Part shown: piece by piece, positions 1-5,343 of the stretch
How the letters are laid out: each line of letters begins with the position of its first letter
How positions within the stretch are numbered: position 1 is the stretch's first letter
Origin: Prevotella sp.
GTDB taxonomy: Bacteria; Bacteroidota; Bacteroidia; Bacteroidales; Bacteroidaceae
Length of the DNA: 7,760 bases
Direction: 5' to 3'
Assembly: GCA_016291915.1 (NCBI GenBank)
Contig: JAEEZP010000072.1
Span: forward strand, 1-7,760
Notes under the pieces: model-generated
Database searches by the model: none
What the model was told of the DNA's origin: nothing
Seen by the model: the letters and a program-made list of their open reading frames with translations, nothing else
Position numbers and translations under genes: made by a program

Positions 1-1392
1 ATACATATTGAGATATGCCATCTCCTCTTCGTTGAACGGACGGCTCATCGTACCGAAGTTGGAGTTCTTATTCGTCTTTACCTCATCAAACTTAACACCC
101 AGTTTCTGGGTCAGCAGATTACTGAAATCTGGGAACATACCGAAGATACCGATACTACCGGTCAGTGTGGTAGGCTCAGAAACAATCCAGTTAGCAGCAC
201 AACTCATATAATATCCTCCCGATGCTGCCATACCGCCCATGCTGACAACCACAGGCTTCTTCTCTTTCAACAAGGTAACGGCACGCCAGATCTGTTCAGA
301 AGCATATGCACTGCCACCACCGCTGTTGACACGTATTACAACAGCCTTCACACTCTTATCTTCTGCCAGTTTCAACAAGTCCTTAGACACTACATTACCG
401 ATAATGCTGTGTCCGCCACCGCCGGTAAGAGGATTGAAACTCTCTTTGTCCACGATATCACCGTAAGCATAGTACACGGCGATCTCATCACCTTTGCTAC
501 TGTCTTGCTTAACAGTCTTCATCTGTGCCACACTGAGCTGATTGATATTGTCGTCATCTTTCAACTTCAGCAGTTTCTTCACTTCCTTCTTTACCTCGTC
601 GGTATATATCAACTTGTCCACCATCTTCTCTTTGAGATAGTTCTGTGGATCATCAAAGACGGTGTTCTTGTCAGCCAGGAGATTCAACTGCTCGGGAGCG
701 ATTTTCCTGCTGGCAGATACATCAGCCACGATATTATTCCAAATACCTGTAATGTAAGCAGTTACCTGCTCACGGTTGGGCTCACTCATCTTGTCAGCGG
801 TAAACATCTCAGGAGCACTCTTATAAGTACCTACCTTAGCCAACTGCATCTTAACACCGAACTTTGCCATCAGATCCTTGTAGAACATTGGTTCTGCTGC
901 CATGCCGTGCCAGTCGACCATTCCTACAGGATTCAACCATATCTGATCGGCTACACTACAGATATAATAGTTATTCTGTGTATATTGGTCACCATAAGCT
1001 ACGATCCATTTACCGCTCTTCTTAAAGTCAACGAGTGCCCGACGCAGGGCTGCGGTAGAAGCAGGAGAGTCGCTCTGGAACATTCCAGACTGGAGATAGA
1101 TACCTTTGATGTTCTTGTTATCCTTCGCTTTTTCAATGGCACTGAGCATGTCATCAAGACCGATACCGGAGTCACCTCCACCCATCAACTGTGATTTTAA
1201 ATCACCTTCAGCACGCTCTGTCATAGCACCGTTCAGATCAATTACCAAGACGGAATTGTCTTTTACGTTGGTTGCGGCATCTGATGCTGCAATCATTCCC
1301 ACCAAGCTCATAGCTCCCAATACTCCAAAGATAAGGAAGAAAAGGAGGATTCCCACAAATGTGGCTAAAACATTTTTCAAAAAATCTTTCAT
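1..1392 (-). CDS. sppA: Signal peptide peptidase SppA, long form (3' end cut by window edge)
   Basis: Membrane-bound serine protease of family S49 (SppA 67K type), which in the family degrades signal peptides left in the membrane after secretion. The reading frame is open from ATG at 1392 down to base 1, giving 464 residues; the family is usually near 590, so roughly the last fifth is missing. Residues about 9-35 form one hydrophobic N-terminal anchor after MKDFLKNVL. Two S49 repeats follow. The catalytic pair is visible: Lys191 in VGTYKSAPE and Ser391 in GGMAASGGYYMS. Their spacing of 200 residues equals that of E. coli SppA (Lys209/Ser409). The N-terminal repeat supplies the lysine and the C-terminal repeat the serine. 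The start has no Shine-Dalgarno sequence, as is usual in this phylum. The gene is divergent from the dehydrogenase at 1923. Identification is secure; the 3' end and any downstream partner are outside the window. Confidence 0.95.
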   Translation of the reverse strand, partial: MKDFLKNVLATFVGILLFFLIFGVLGAMSLVGMIAASDAATNVKDNSVLVIDLNGAMTERAEGDLKSQLMGGGDSGIGLDDMLSAIEKAKDNKNIKGIYLQSGMFQSDSPASTAALRRALVDFKKSGKWIVAYGDQYTQNNYYICSVADQIWLNPVGMVDWHGMAAEPMFYKDLMAKFGVKMQLAKVGTYKSAPEMFTADKMSEPNREQVTAYITGIWNNIVADVSASRKIAPEQLNLLADKNTVFDDPQNYLKEKMVDKLIYTDEVKKEVKKLLKLKDDDNINQLSVAQMKTVKQDSSKGDEIAVYYAYGDIVDKESFNPLTGGGGHSIIGNVVSKDLLKLAEDKSVKAVVIRVNSGGGSAYASEQIWRAVTLLKEKKPVVVSMGGMAASGGYYMSCAANWIVSEPTTLTGSIGIFGMFPDFSNLLTQKLGVKFDEVKTNKNSNFGTMSRPFNEEEMAYLNMY

Positions 1393-1433
1393 ACTAATTA
1401 TCTTTTAAACACTTGTCTCTTTATTTCATCAGC

Positions 1434-1532
1434 TGCCGAGTGCAGCTTAATCTTTGGCAAAGATTTCGCAAACGAGCGCAATGGAAAGTTTACTTTCATA
1501 TTGCCGAGTGCAGCTTAATCTTATGCAAAGAT
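1434..1532. repeat. Two direct copies of a 31-bp intergenic repeat
   Basis: Copies lie at 1434-1464 and 1502-1532 and match at 29 of 31 positions. Both begin TGCCGAGTGCAGCTTAATCT and end GCAAAGAT. Each carries a near-palindrome: ATCTTTG-G-CAAAGAT in the left copy, imperfect in the right. The 37-bp spacer contains GAAAGT-TT-ACTTTC, a small inverted repeat. Both copies lie in the predicted sppA leader or on its promoter. The pattern looks like a dispersed intergenic repeat that I associate with Prevotella genomes; that association is from memory and untested. Confidence 0.7.
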
Positions 1533-1556
1533 AATATTTTTTTTAATATGTTCCAA
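1526..1556 (-). promoter_or_regulatory. Predicted Bacteroidota-type promoter for sppA
   Basis: On the minus strand there is a -33 TTG (1556-1554), a 20-nt spacer and a -7 TATCTTTG (1533-1526), an exact TAnnTTTG match. Transcription would start near 1520, giving a leader of about 125 nt before the sppA ATG. The -7 box lies at the edge of the right-hand copy of the 31-bp repeat, so the repeat itself supplies part of the promoter. Spacing and sequence fit the known primary sigma factor consensus of this phylum. No experimental support is available. Confidence 0.6.
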
Positions 1557-1557
1557 T

Positions 1558-1582
1558 GTTTTGAGAAGTTTTGAGAAGTTTT
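1558..1582. repeat. Short tandem repeat, 2.5 copies of GTTTTGAGAA
   Basis: Two full 10-bp units of GTTTTGAGAA are followed by a half unit GTTTT. They lie immediately upstream of the -33 box of the predicted sppA promoter, where an activator or an A/T-rich upstream element could act. It may equally be simple slippage sequence. Confidence 0.5.
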
Positions 1583-1654
1583 CCGCATTATCCTAATAAA
1601 AAAAGGGAAAGTTTGTTATCATTCCTCATGAAAACCGTAATAGTCTTTTCAAAA

Positions 1655-1739
1655 GTAAAACAACTTGTTTTACCTGAGAAAAGGTGATTAAAGCTGCTGG
1701 AGAAAGTCACCTTTCCCACACCAAAACAACTTGTTTTAC
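1655..1739. repeat. Pair of identical palindromes flanking a hairpin
   Basis: The 17-mer AAAACAACTTGTTTTAC occurs at 1657-1673 and 1723-1739, 66 bp apart. In the left copy the palindrome extends to 9-bp arms (GTAAAACAA-C-TTGTTTTAC, 1655-1673); in the right copy the arms are 7 bp (1723-1737). Between them, AAAGGTGA (1680-1687) and TCACCTTT (1707-1714) form an 8-bp stem with a 19-nt loop. No T-run follows the stem, so this is not an obvious terminator. The region is noncoding between divergent genes. Possible roles are a regulator-binding pair or a REP-like dispersed element. Confidence 0.6.
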
Positions 1740-1840
1740 TATGAGAAAGAACACTAATTCTCCTGACAAGCATCATTATTATATTCCTACGAACTTATTA
1801 ACTGGATATCCATCATTAACCACATTTTTTTAAAAGATAC

Positions 1841-1871
1841 TTGTCACAACGAAAGTTTATTACTATTTTTG
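1841..1871 (+). promoter_or_regulatory. Predicted promoter for the short-chain dehydrogenase gene
   Basis: A -33 TTG (1841-1843), a 20-nt spacer and a -7 TATTTTTG (1864-1871) match the Bacteroidota consensus. The start site would be near 1877, leaving a leader of about 45 nt before the ATG at 1923. Spacer length is the same as in the sppA promoter. Confidence 0.6.
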
Positions 1872-1887
1872 CAGTTGATATATGATC

Positions 1888-1901
1888 TGTTCACATGAAC
1901 A
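1888..1901. promoter_or_regulatory. Inverted repeat in the dehydrogenase leader, possible operator
   Basis: TGTTCA-CA-TGAACA has perfect 6-bp arms around a 2-bp centre. It sits about 10 bp after the predicted transcription start and 21 bp before the start codon, a position suited to a repressor. No regulator gene is visible nearby. A 14-bp inverted repeat can also occur by chance. Confidence 0.35.
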
Positions 1902-1922
1902 TTATAATATTTCCTTAACGAC

Positions 1923-2675
1923 ATGAATTCAAAGAAAGCGATTGTTATAGGGGCCTCGTCGGGTATCGGACGGGAAGTCAGTTTGCGATTACTGCAAGAC
2001 GGTTGGACACTGGGTATAGCCGCCAGAAGAGAAGAGCCACTCAACGAAATCAAAGAAAAATATCCACAACAAGTAGAAGTAGCCGTCATAGATATCACGA
2101 AGGAAGATGCCGGACAGCAGTTGCTGCAATTGATTGACCGACTGGGAGGCATCGATCTGTATTTCCATGCATCAGGTATTGGGAAACAGAACCTGTCGTT
2201 GCAGGAAGATATTGAGATGAATACCGTAGCCACCAATGGTGTCGGCTTTACCAGAATGGTGGGCACCGCATACAGATATATGGCAGAACACGGCGGTGGG
2301 ACGATCGGCATCATCTCTTCGATTGCCGGAACAAAAGGATTGGGCGCCGCTCCGGCTTACAGTGCGACAAAAGCTTTTCAGAACAAATATATTGAAGCCT
2401 TGGAACAGCAAGCCAGACTACGGAAGTTGAATATCCACTTTACGGATATCCGTCCGGGATTTGTGGCAACGGCATTATTGGATGGCGGCCAGGGCTATCC
2501 CCTCCTCCTTCGTCCGGAAAACGTTGCGAAGGAGATTGTCAGCAGCCTTTATAAAAAGAGACACGTACGGGTGATCGATTGGAAATACCGTATTCTCACA
2601 CCGCTCTGGAGAATGCTGCCCCGTTGGCTTTGGGTTCGTTTACCCATTGCCAACAATAAGACGAAGAAGAGTTAA
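1923..2675 (+). CDS. Short-chain dehydrogenase/reductase (SDR), classical type, substrate unknown
   Basis: NAD(P)-dependent oxidoreductase of 250 residues, the normal size for a classical SDR. The cofactor-binding glycine motif GASSGIG is at residues 10-16. HASG at 82-85 takes the place of the usual NNAG, and N105 aligns with the structural Asn. The catalytic set is complete: Ser133 (ISSIAG), Tyr146 and Lys150 (YSATK). Two arginines at 35-36 (AARRE), just after the second beta strand, hint at a preference for NADPH; this is inference. The C-terminal 40 residues are unusual, with a Trp/Arg/Leu-rich stretch (RILTPLWRMLPRWLWVRL) that could bind a membrane or lipid surface. ATG at 1923 is chosen because the nearest upstream in-window ATG (1895) soon meets a stop. 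The gene appears monocistronic: it has its own promoter, and groES begins 121 bp later with separate signals. Family assignment is firm, substrate is not. Confidence 0.9.
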   Translation: MNSKKAIVIGASSGIGREVSLRLLQDGWTLGIAARREEPLNEIKEKYPQQVEVAVIDITKEDAGQQLLQLIDRLGGIDLYFHASGIGKQNLSLQEDIEMNTVATNGVGFTRMVGTAYRYMAEHGGGTIGIISSIAGTKGLGAAPAYSATKAFQNKYIEALEQQARLRKLNIHFTDIRPGFVATALLDGGQGYPLLLRPENVAKEIVSSLYKKRHVRVIDWKYRILTPLWRMLPRWLWVRLPIANNKTKKS

Positions 2676-2680
2676 TAAAC

Positions 2681-2731
2681 TGACAAATTGGCAATCGCTT
2701 AATTCTTTGTCATTTTGGCATAGTCTTTGTT
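2681..2731 (+). promoter_or_regulatory. groESL upstream region: sigma-54-like -24/-12 element and TGnCA boxes
   Basis: TGGCATA-GTCT-TTGTT (2716-2731) matches the sigma-54 consensus TGGCAYR-N4-TTGCW except for T in place of C in the -12 box. No properly spaced TTTG/TAnnTTTG pair was found here; the closest is TAGTCTTTG, one base too long. Two related 13-mers, TGACAAATTGGCA (2681-2693) and TGTCATTTTGGCA (2708-2720), match at 10 of 13 positions, and the second overlaps the -24 box. TGACAAA (2681-2687) and TTTGTCA (2706-2712) also form a perfect inverted repeat. These look like regulator or sigma-factor sites for stress induction. The assignment is tentative. Confidence 0.45.
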
Positions 2732-2741
2732 TCGTTATTGG

Positions 2742-2760
2742 TGACCATGAAAAATGGTCA
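2742..2760 (+). promoter_or_regulatory. Stem-loop in the groESL 5' leader
   Basis: TGACCAT-GAAAA-ATGGTCA gives a perfect 7-bp stem with a 5-nt loop, extendable by a G-U pair. If the -24/-12 element is used, transcription would begin at about 2742, placing this hairpin at the very 5' end of the mRNA, 36 nt ahead of the groES ATG. It could protect the message from decay, or the DNA palindrome could be an operator. It is not the CIRCE element of HrcA-controlled groE operons (TTAGCACTC-N9-GAGTGCTAA). Confidence 0.5.
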
Positions 2761-2796
2761 TAGGAACGTATTCAATCAATATTTAAAATTATAATT

Positions 2797-3066
2797 ATGA
2801 AAATTCAACCATTAGCAGACAGAGTTCTGGTACTCCCCGCAGTTGCAGAGGAGAAGATTGGCGGTATCATCATTCCTGATACAGCAAAAGAAAAACCTAT
2901 GCACGGTAAGATTGTTGCCACTGGCAACGGAACAAAAGACGAAGAGATGATCCTGAAAGAAGGTGATGAAGTTCTTTATGGCAAATATGCAGGAACCGAG
3001 TTGGAATACGACGGTGTTAAATACCTGATGATGCGTCAGAGTGATGTTCTCGCTATTATTAAGTAA
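2797..3066 (+). CDS. groES: Co-chaperonin GroES (Hsp10)
   Basis: Seven copies form the lid that closes the GroEL folding chamber in the cytoplasm. The protein has 89 residues, slightly shorter than the 97 of E. coli and normal for this phylum. It starts MKIQPLADRVLVLP, the classical GroES beginning. The mobile loop that docks on GroEL is at about residues 16-34, with the hydrophobic contact IGGIIIP at 21-27. The roof-loop region and the closing strand (YLMMRQSDVLAIIK) are intact. ATG at 2797 follows an A/T-rich leader with no Shine-Dalgarno sequence. groEL follows after 28 bp, so the pair is one operon, probably stress-induced through the upstream elements at 2681-2760. Identification is certain. 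Confidence 0.98.
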   Translation: MKIQPLADRVLVLPAVAEEKIGGIIIPDTAKEKPMHGKIVATGNGTKDEEMILKEGDEVLYGKYAGTELEYDGVKYLMMRQSDVLAIIK

Positions 3067-3080
3067 GTCTATAAAAAAAT

Positions 3081-3086
3081 AAGGAG
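3081..3086 (+). promoter_or_regulatory. Strong Shine-Dalgarno site for groEL
   Basis: AAGGAG lies 8 nt before the groEL ATG at 3095. It stands out because the other genes in this window start without a recognisable purine-rich ribosome site. It would favour high translation of groEL relative to groES and fixes the start codon. Confidence 0.7.
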
Positions 3087-3094
3087 ATATTATT

Positions 3095-4726
3095 ATGGCA
3101 AAAGATATTAAATTCAATATGGATGCACGTGATCTGCTGAAGAATGGTGTAGATCAGTTGGCAAATGCAGTTAAAGTAACACTTGGTCCTAAAGGACGTA
3201 ACGTTATCTTAGAGAAGAAGTTCGGTGCTCCTCAGATCACCAAGGATGGTGTTACCGTAGCAAAAGAAATAGAGTTGGAAGACCGTTTTGAGAACACTGG
3301 TGCACAGTTGCTGAAGAGTGTTGCCAGCAAGACTGGTGACGATGCCGGTGACGGAACGACCACCGCTACTATCCTGGCTCAGAGCATTATCAACGTTGGT
3401 TTGAAGAATGTTACTGCCGGTGCTAATCCGATGGATTTGAAGCGTGGTATCGACAAGGCTGTCACTGCTGTCGTTGAGTATATCAAGCAGAGTGCTGAGA
3501 AAGTTGACGACAACTACGATAAGATTGAGCAGGTAGCTACAGTATCTGCCAACAACGATCCTGAGATTGGAAAACTCATTGCCGAGGCATTCCGTAAGGT
3601 AAGCAAAGACGGTGTGATCACCATCGAAGAGAGCAAGAGCCGTGATACCCACATCGGTGTAGTGGAAGGTATGCAGTTCGACCGTGGTTATCTGTCAGGC
3701 TACTTTATGACAGATGCCGACAAGATGGAGTGTGTGATGGATCATCCACGTATCCTTATCTATGACAAGAAGATTTCCAACCTGAAAGATCTGATGCCGG
3801 TACTTCAGCCAGCAGCAGAGAATGGTCTGCCACTGTTGATTATCGCTGAGGATGTTGACTCTGAGGCTCTTACCACATTGGTAGTAAACCGTCTGCGCGC
3901 TGGTTTGAAGGTTTGTGCTGTCAAGGCACCTGGCTTCGGTGACCGTCGTAAGGCTATGCTCGAGGATATCGCTGTATTGACCGGTGGTATGGTTATCTCT
4001 GAGGAGAAGGGTCTGAAACTGGAGCAGGCAACACTGGATATGTTGGGTACTTGCGACAAGGTGGTTATCTCTAAGGACAATACCACTATTGTTAACGGCG
4101 CCGGTGAGAAGAACGCTATTGCCGACCGTGTGGCACAGATAAAGAATGAGATGGCTAACACAACCTCTTCTTACGACAAGGAGAAGTTGCAGGAGCGTTT
4201 GGCTAAGTTGGCCGGCGGTGTTGCCGTACTGTATGTCGGTGCTAACAGCGAGGTTGAGATGAAAGAAAAGAAAGACCGTGTTGACGATGCCCTCTGCGCT
4301 ACCCGTGCAGCTATTGAGGAAGGTGTTGTTGCCGGTGGTGGTACCACCTATGTACGTGCCCTCAAGGCTATCGCCGACCTGAAGGGTGACAATGCGGATG
4401 AAGATACTGGTATCAAGATTGTTGAGCGTGCCATTGAAGAGCCTCTGCGCCAGATTGTTATCAATGCAGGTGGTGAAGGTGCCGTCGTCGTACAGAAAGT
4501 GCTTGAGGGCGAGGGTGACTTCGGTTACAATGCTCGTACGGATAAGTTTGAGGATCTGCGTGAGGCAGGTGTCATCGACCCGGCAAAGGTTGCCCGTGTG
4601 GCTCTTGAGAATGCCGCTTCCATCGCAGGAATGTTCCTTACCACAGAGTGCCTGATCGTTGACAAACCGGAAGAGAAGCCGGCCATGCCAATGGGTGGTG
4701 CACCAGGAATGGGTGGAATGATGTAA
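3095..4726 (+). CDS. groEL: Chaperonin GroEL (Hsp60)
   Basis: ATP-driven cytoplasmic folding chaperone that forms a double seven-subunit ring with GroES as lid. The 543 residues are full length. Equatorial parts are at roughly 1-133 and 409-522, intermediate parts around 134-190 and 376-408, and the apical domain between. ATP-site motifs are intact: GDGTTT with Asp86, and Asp398 just before AAIEEGVVAGGG (405-416). The substrate and GroES groove keeps Tyr199, Leu200, Tyr203 and Phe204 (YLSGYF), with Gly202 where E. coli has Pro. The C-terminal tail is MPMGGAPGMGGMM, the Gly/Met-rich chamber floor. Start is set by the AAGGAG site 8 nt upstream. Codon choice (CGT, GGT, AAG, GTT) looks biased as expected for a very highly expressed gene. 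A strong terminator begins 13 bp after the stop, ending the groES-groEL operon. Confidence 0.99.
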   Translation: MAKDIKFNMDARDLLKNGVDQLANAVKVTLGPKGRNVILEKKFGAPQITKDGVTVAKEIELEDRFENTGAQLLKSVASKTGDDAGDGTTTATILAQSIINVGLKNVTAGANPMDLKRGIDKAVTAVVEYIKQSAEKVDDNYDKIEQVATVSANNDPEIGKLIAEAFRKVSKDGVITIEESKSRDTHIGVVEGMQFDRGYLSGYFMTDADKMECVMDHPRILIYDKKISNLKDLMPVLQPAAENGLPLLIIAEDVDSEALTTLVVNRLRAGLKVCAVKAPGFGDRRKAMLEDIAVLTGGMVISEEKGLKLEQATLDMLGTCDKVVISKDNTTIVNGAGEKNAIADRVAQIKNEMANTTSSYDKEKLQERLAKLAGGVAVLYVGANSEVEMKEKKDRVDDALCATRAAIEEGVVAGGGTTYVRALKAIADLKGDNADEDTGIKIVERAIEEPLRQIVINAGGEGAVVVQKVLEGEGDFGYNARTDKFEDLREAGVIDPAKVARVALENAASIAGMFLTTECLIVDKPEEKPAMPMGGAPGMGGMM

Positions 4727-4739
4727 TCAAACCCTGAAG

Positions 4740-4786
4740 TAATGAAGTAGGATCACCCACGAGGTGGTCCTACTGTCATTATTTTG
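4740..4786 (+). terminator. Rho-independent terminator of groES-groEL
   Basis: TAATGA-AGTAGGATCACC pairs with GGTGGTCCTACT-g-TCATTA around the 5-nt loop CACGA. This gives 18 base pairs with one U-G pair and one bulged G, followed by a short T-run (TTTTG). It sits 13 bp after the groEL stop codon. Confidence 0.85.
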
Positions 4787-4816
4787 TAATAAAAAAAGTT
4801 AATTTCACGTTATTAC

Positions 4817-4847
4817 TTTGCTAATAACAAAGAAATGTATAATTTTG
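4817..4847 (+). promoter_or_regulatory. Predicted free-standing promoter downstream of groEL
   Basis: A -33 TTTG (4817-4820), a 19-nt spacer and a -7 TAATTTTG (4840-4847) match the Bacteroidota consensus. Transcription would begin at about 4853. No open reading frame starts in the next 120 bp; a terminator is reached first. Confidence 0.6.
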
Positions 4848-4852
4848 CAGCG

Positions 4853-4970
4853 AAATTTACTGACTATAATAGAAAAGATATAAAGAATATTTTTTGATTT
4901 GTTTTAGTAGATTAGTTTTTAAGTAGTTTGTTTTGAAAATCGGACGTTGTGATAACATCCGATTTTTTTT
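4853..4970 (+). ncRNA. Candidate small RNA of about 118 nt
   Basis: The segment is bounded by a consensus promoter (4817-4847) and an intrinsic terminator (4936-4970). It contains no ATG in any plus-strand frame and no convincing coding sequence. It is very A/T-rich, with several TTTTAGTAG/TTTTTAAGTAG-like runs, and its only clear structure is the terminator hairpin. It does not resemble any RNA family I recognise. An alternative is a leader with premature termination ahead of the operon at 5128, although that operon has its own promoter. Ends are estimates. Confidence 0.4.
4936..4970 (+). terminator. Intrinsic terminator ending the candidate small RNA
   Basis: AAAATCGGA (4936-4944) pairs with TCCGATTTT (4958-4966) over 9 bp. 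After a C/A mismatch, GTT and AAC extend the stem, closing a GTGAT loop, and a run of T continues to 4970. This is a classical terminator, and it has no protein gene before it after the groEL terminator. Confidence 0.8.
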
Positions 4971-4999
4971 GTTTTTAATCTAATCATGTTTGTTTTTTT

Positions 5000-5082
5000 A
5001 GTAACTTTGGCTTCGCCGAAGTTACTCCGTCTAGGAAAAGCTCAAATTAATTTGGCTTTTCTCTCGACTTTTTGTAACTTTG
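5000..5082 (+). repeat. Hairpin-rich, repeat-like segment carrying the operon promoter
   Basis: AGTAACTTTGGC (5000-5011) and GCCGAAGTTACT (5015-5026) form a 12-bp stem with one U-G pair and a TTC loop. AAAAGC-T-CAAATT (5036-5048) and AATTTGGCTTTT (5049-5060) form a second stem with a bulged T around the perfect palindrome CAAATTAATTTG. The motif GTAACTTTG recurs at 5001-5009 and 5074-5082. The first hairpin has no T-run after it on either strand and is therefore not a terminator. The arrangement resembles dispersed intergenic repeats that I recall from Prevotella genomes; this must be tested against a whole genome. Confidence 0.5.
5051..5082 (+). promoter_or_regulatory. Predicted promoter of the kinase/nucleotidyltransferase operon
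   Basis: A -33 TTTG (5051-5054), a 20-nt spacer and a -7 TAACTTTG (5075-5082) match the Bacteroidota consensus exactly. Transcription would start near 5088, leaving about 40 nt before the ATG at 5128. The -33 box lies in the palindrome CAAATTAATTTG (5043-5054). The -7 box is the left arm of TAACTTT/AAAGTTA (5075-5081 and 5093-5099). Either palindrome could serve a repressor. Confidence 0.7.
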
Positions 5083-5127
5083 CTGCAGATAAAAAGTTAT
5101 CGTAAAAACATCCTGAATACTGAAGAT

Positions 5128-5334
5128 ATGGACGAAAACGATTTTAAACTGTCTTGGAAACAGATTATCTCCTTCCTCATTATCTGTGGAGGACTCTATT
5201 ATATCACTGGCTCTATATTCATGGCAGCAGGCATCATGCTCCTGCTGATTATCGGTGTATATGCACTCTCCTTCCGTATCATGGAAAGGAGAAAGAAAAA
5301 AGAAAGAGAAGAGGAAAAGGAGGAGGAAGCATAA
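5128..5334 (+). CDS. Small two-helix membrane protein, unknown function
   Basis: A 68-residue protein that I do not recognise as a named family. It begins MDENDFKLSWKQ. Two hydrophobic segments follow at about residues 13-29 and 31-49, separated by a short turn (ITGS), so a helical hairpin in the inner membrane is likely. The tail from about residue 52 is extremely charged (RIMERRKKKEREEEKEEEA), first basic and then acidic, and probably cytoplasmic under the positive-inside rule. The frame also reads back to a TTG at 5080, but that codon lies within the -7 promoter box, so ATG at 5128 is the sensible start. It is the first gene of the operon, 9 bp before the kinase-RapZ fusion. Its position suggests a membrane partner for that system, but nothing in the sequence proves this. 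Confidence 0.75.
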   Translation: MDENDFKLSWKQIISFLIICGGLYYITGSIFMAAGIMLLLIIGVYALSFRIMERRKKKEREEEKEEEA

Positions 5335-5343
5335 AACAGTTTT

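Noticed and set aside
409..1194. A 261-codon plus-strand open frame opposite sppA
   Set aside because: It lies wholly antisense to the convincing sppA frame with its catalytic Lys/Ser, has no recognisable motif or start signals, and its composition is that of a reversed coding strand.
1588..1776. A 62-codon minus-strand frame in the sppA-SDR intergenic region
   Set aside because: Its repeated KTSCF segments come from the two noncoding palindromes, and there is no promoter or ribosome site that fits.
1393..1922. Possible CRISPR array or mobile element from the repeats in this region
   Set aside because: Only two copies of each repeat, unequal spacing, no cas genes, transposase or target-site duplications.
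1844..2314. A 156-codon minus-strand frame overlapping the SDR gene
   Set aside because: Antisense shadow of a gene with complete SDR motifs; no domain is recognisable.
2681..2796. A CIRCE/HrcA operator ahead of groES
   Set aside because: No TTAGCACTC-N9-GAGTGCTAA or close variant is present; the palindromes there are unrelated in sequence.
3209..3652. Minus-strand open frame inside groEL
   Set aside because: Shadow of the strongly codon-biased groEL frame, without motifs.
5000..5026. The 12-bp hairpin as a transcription terminator
   Set aside because: The T-run precedes the stem on the plus strand, and an A-run follows it on the minus strand, so neither direction has the required trailing T-run.
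5080..5127. Extended N-terminus for the small membrane protein from a TTG start
   Set aside because: The TTG falls inside the -7 box of a consensus promoter, so it would not be in the transcript; ATG at 5128 gives a sensible protein.
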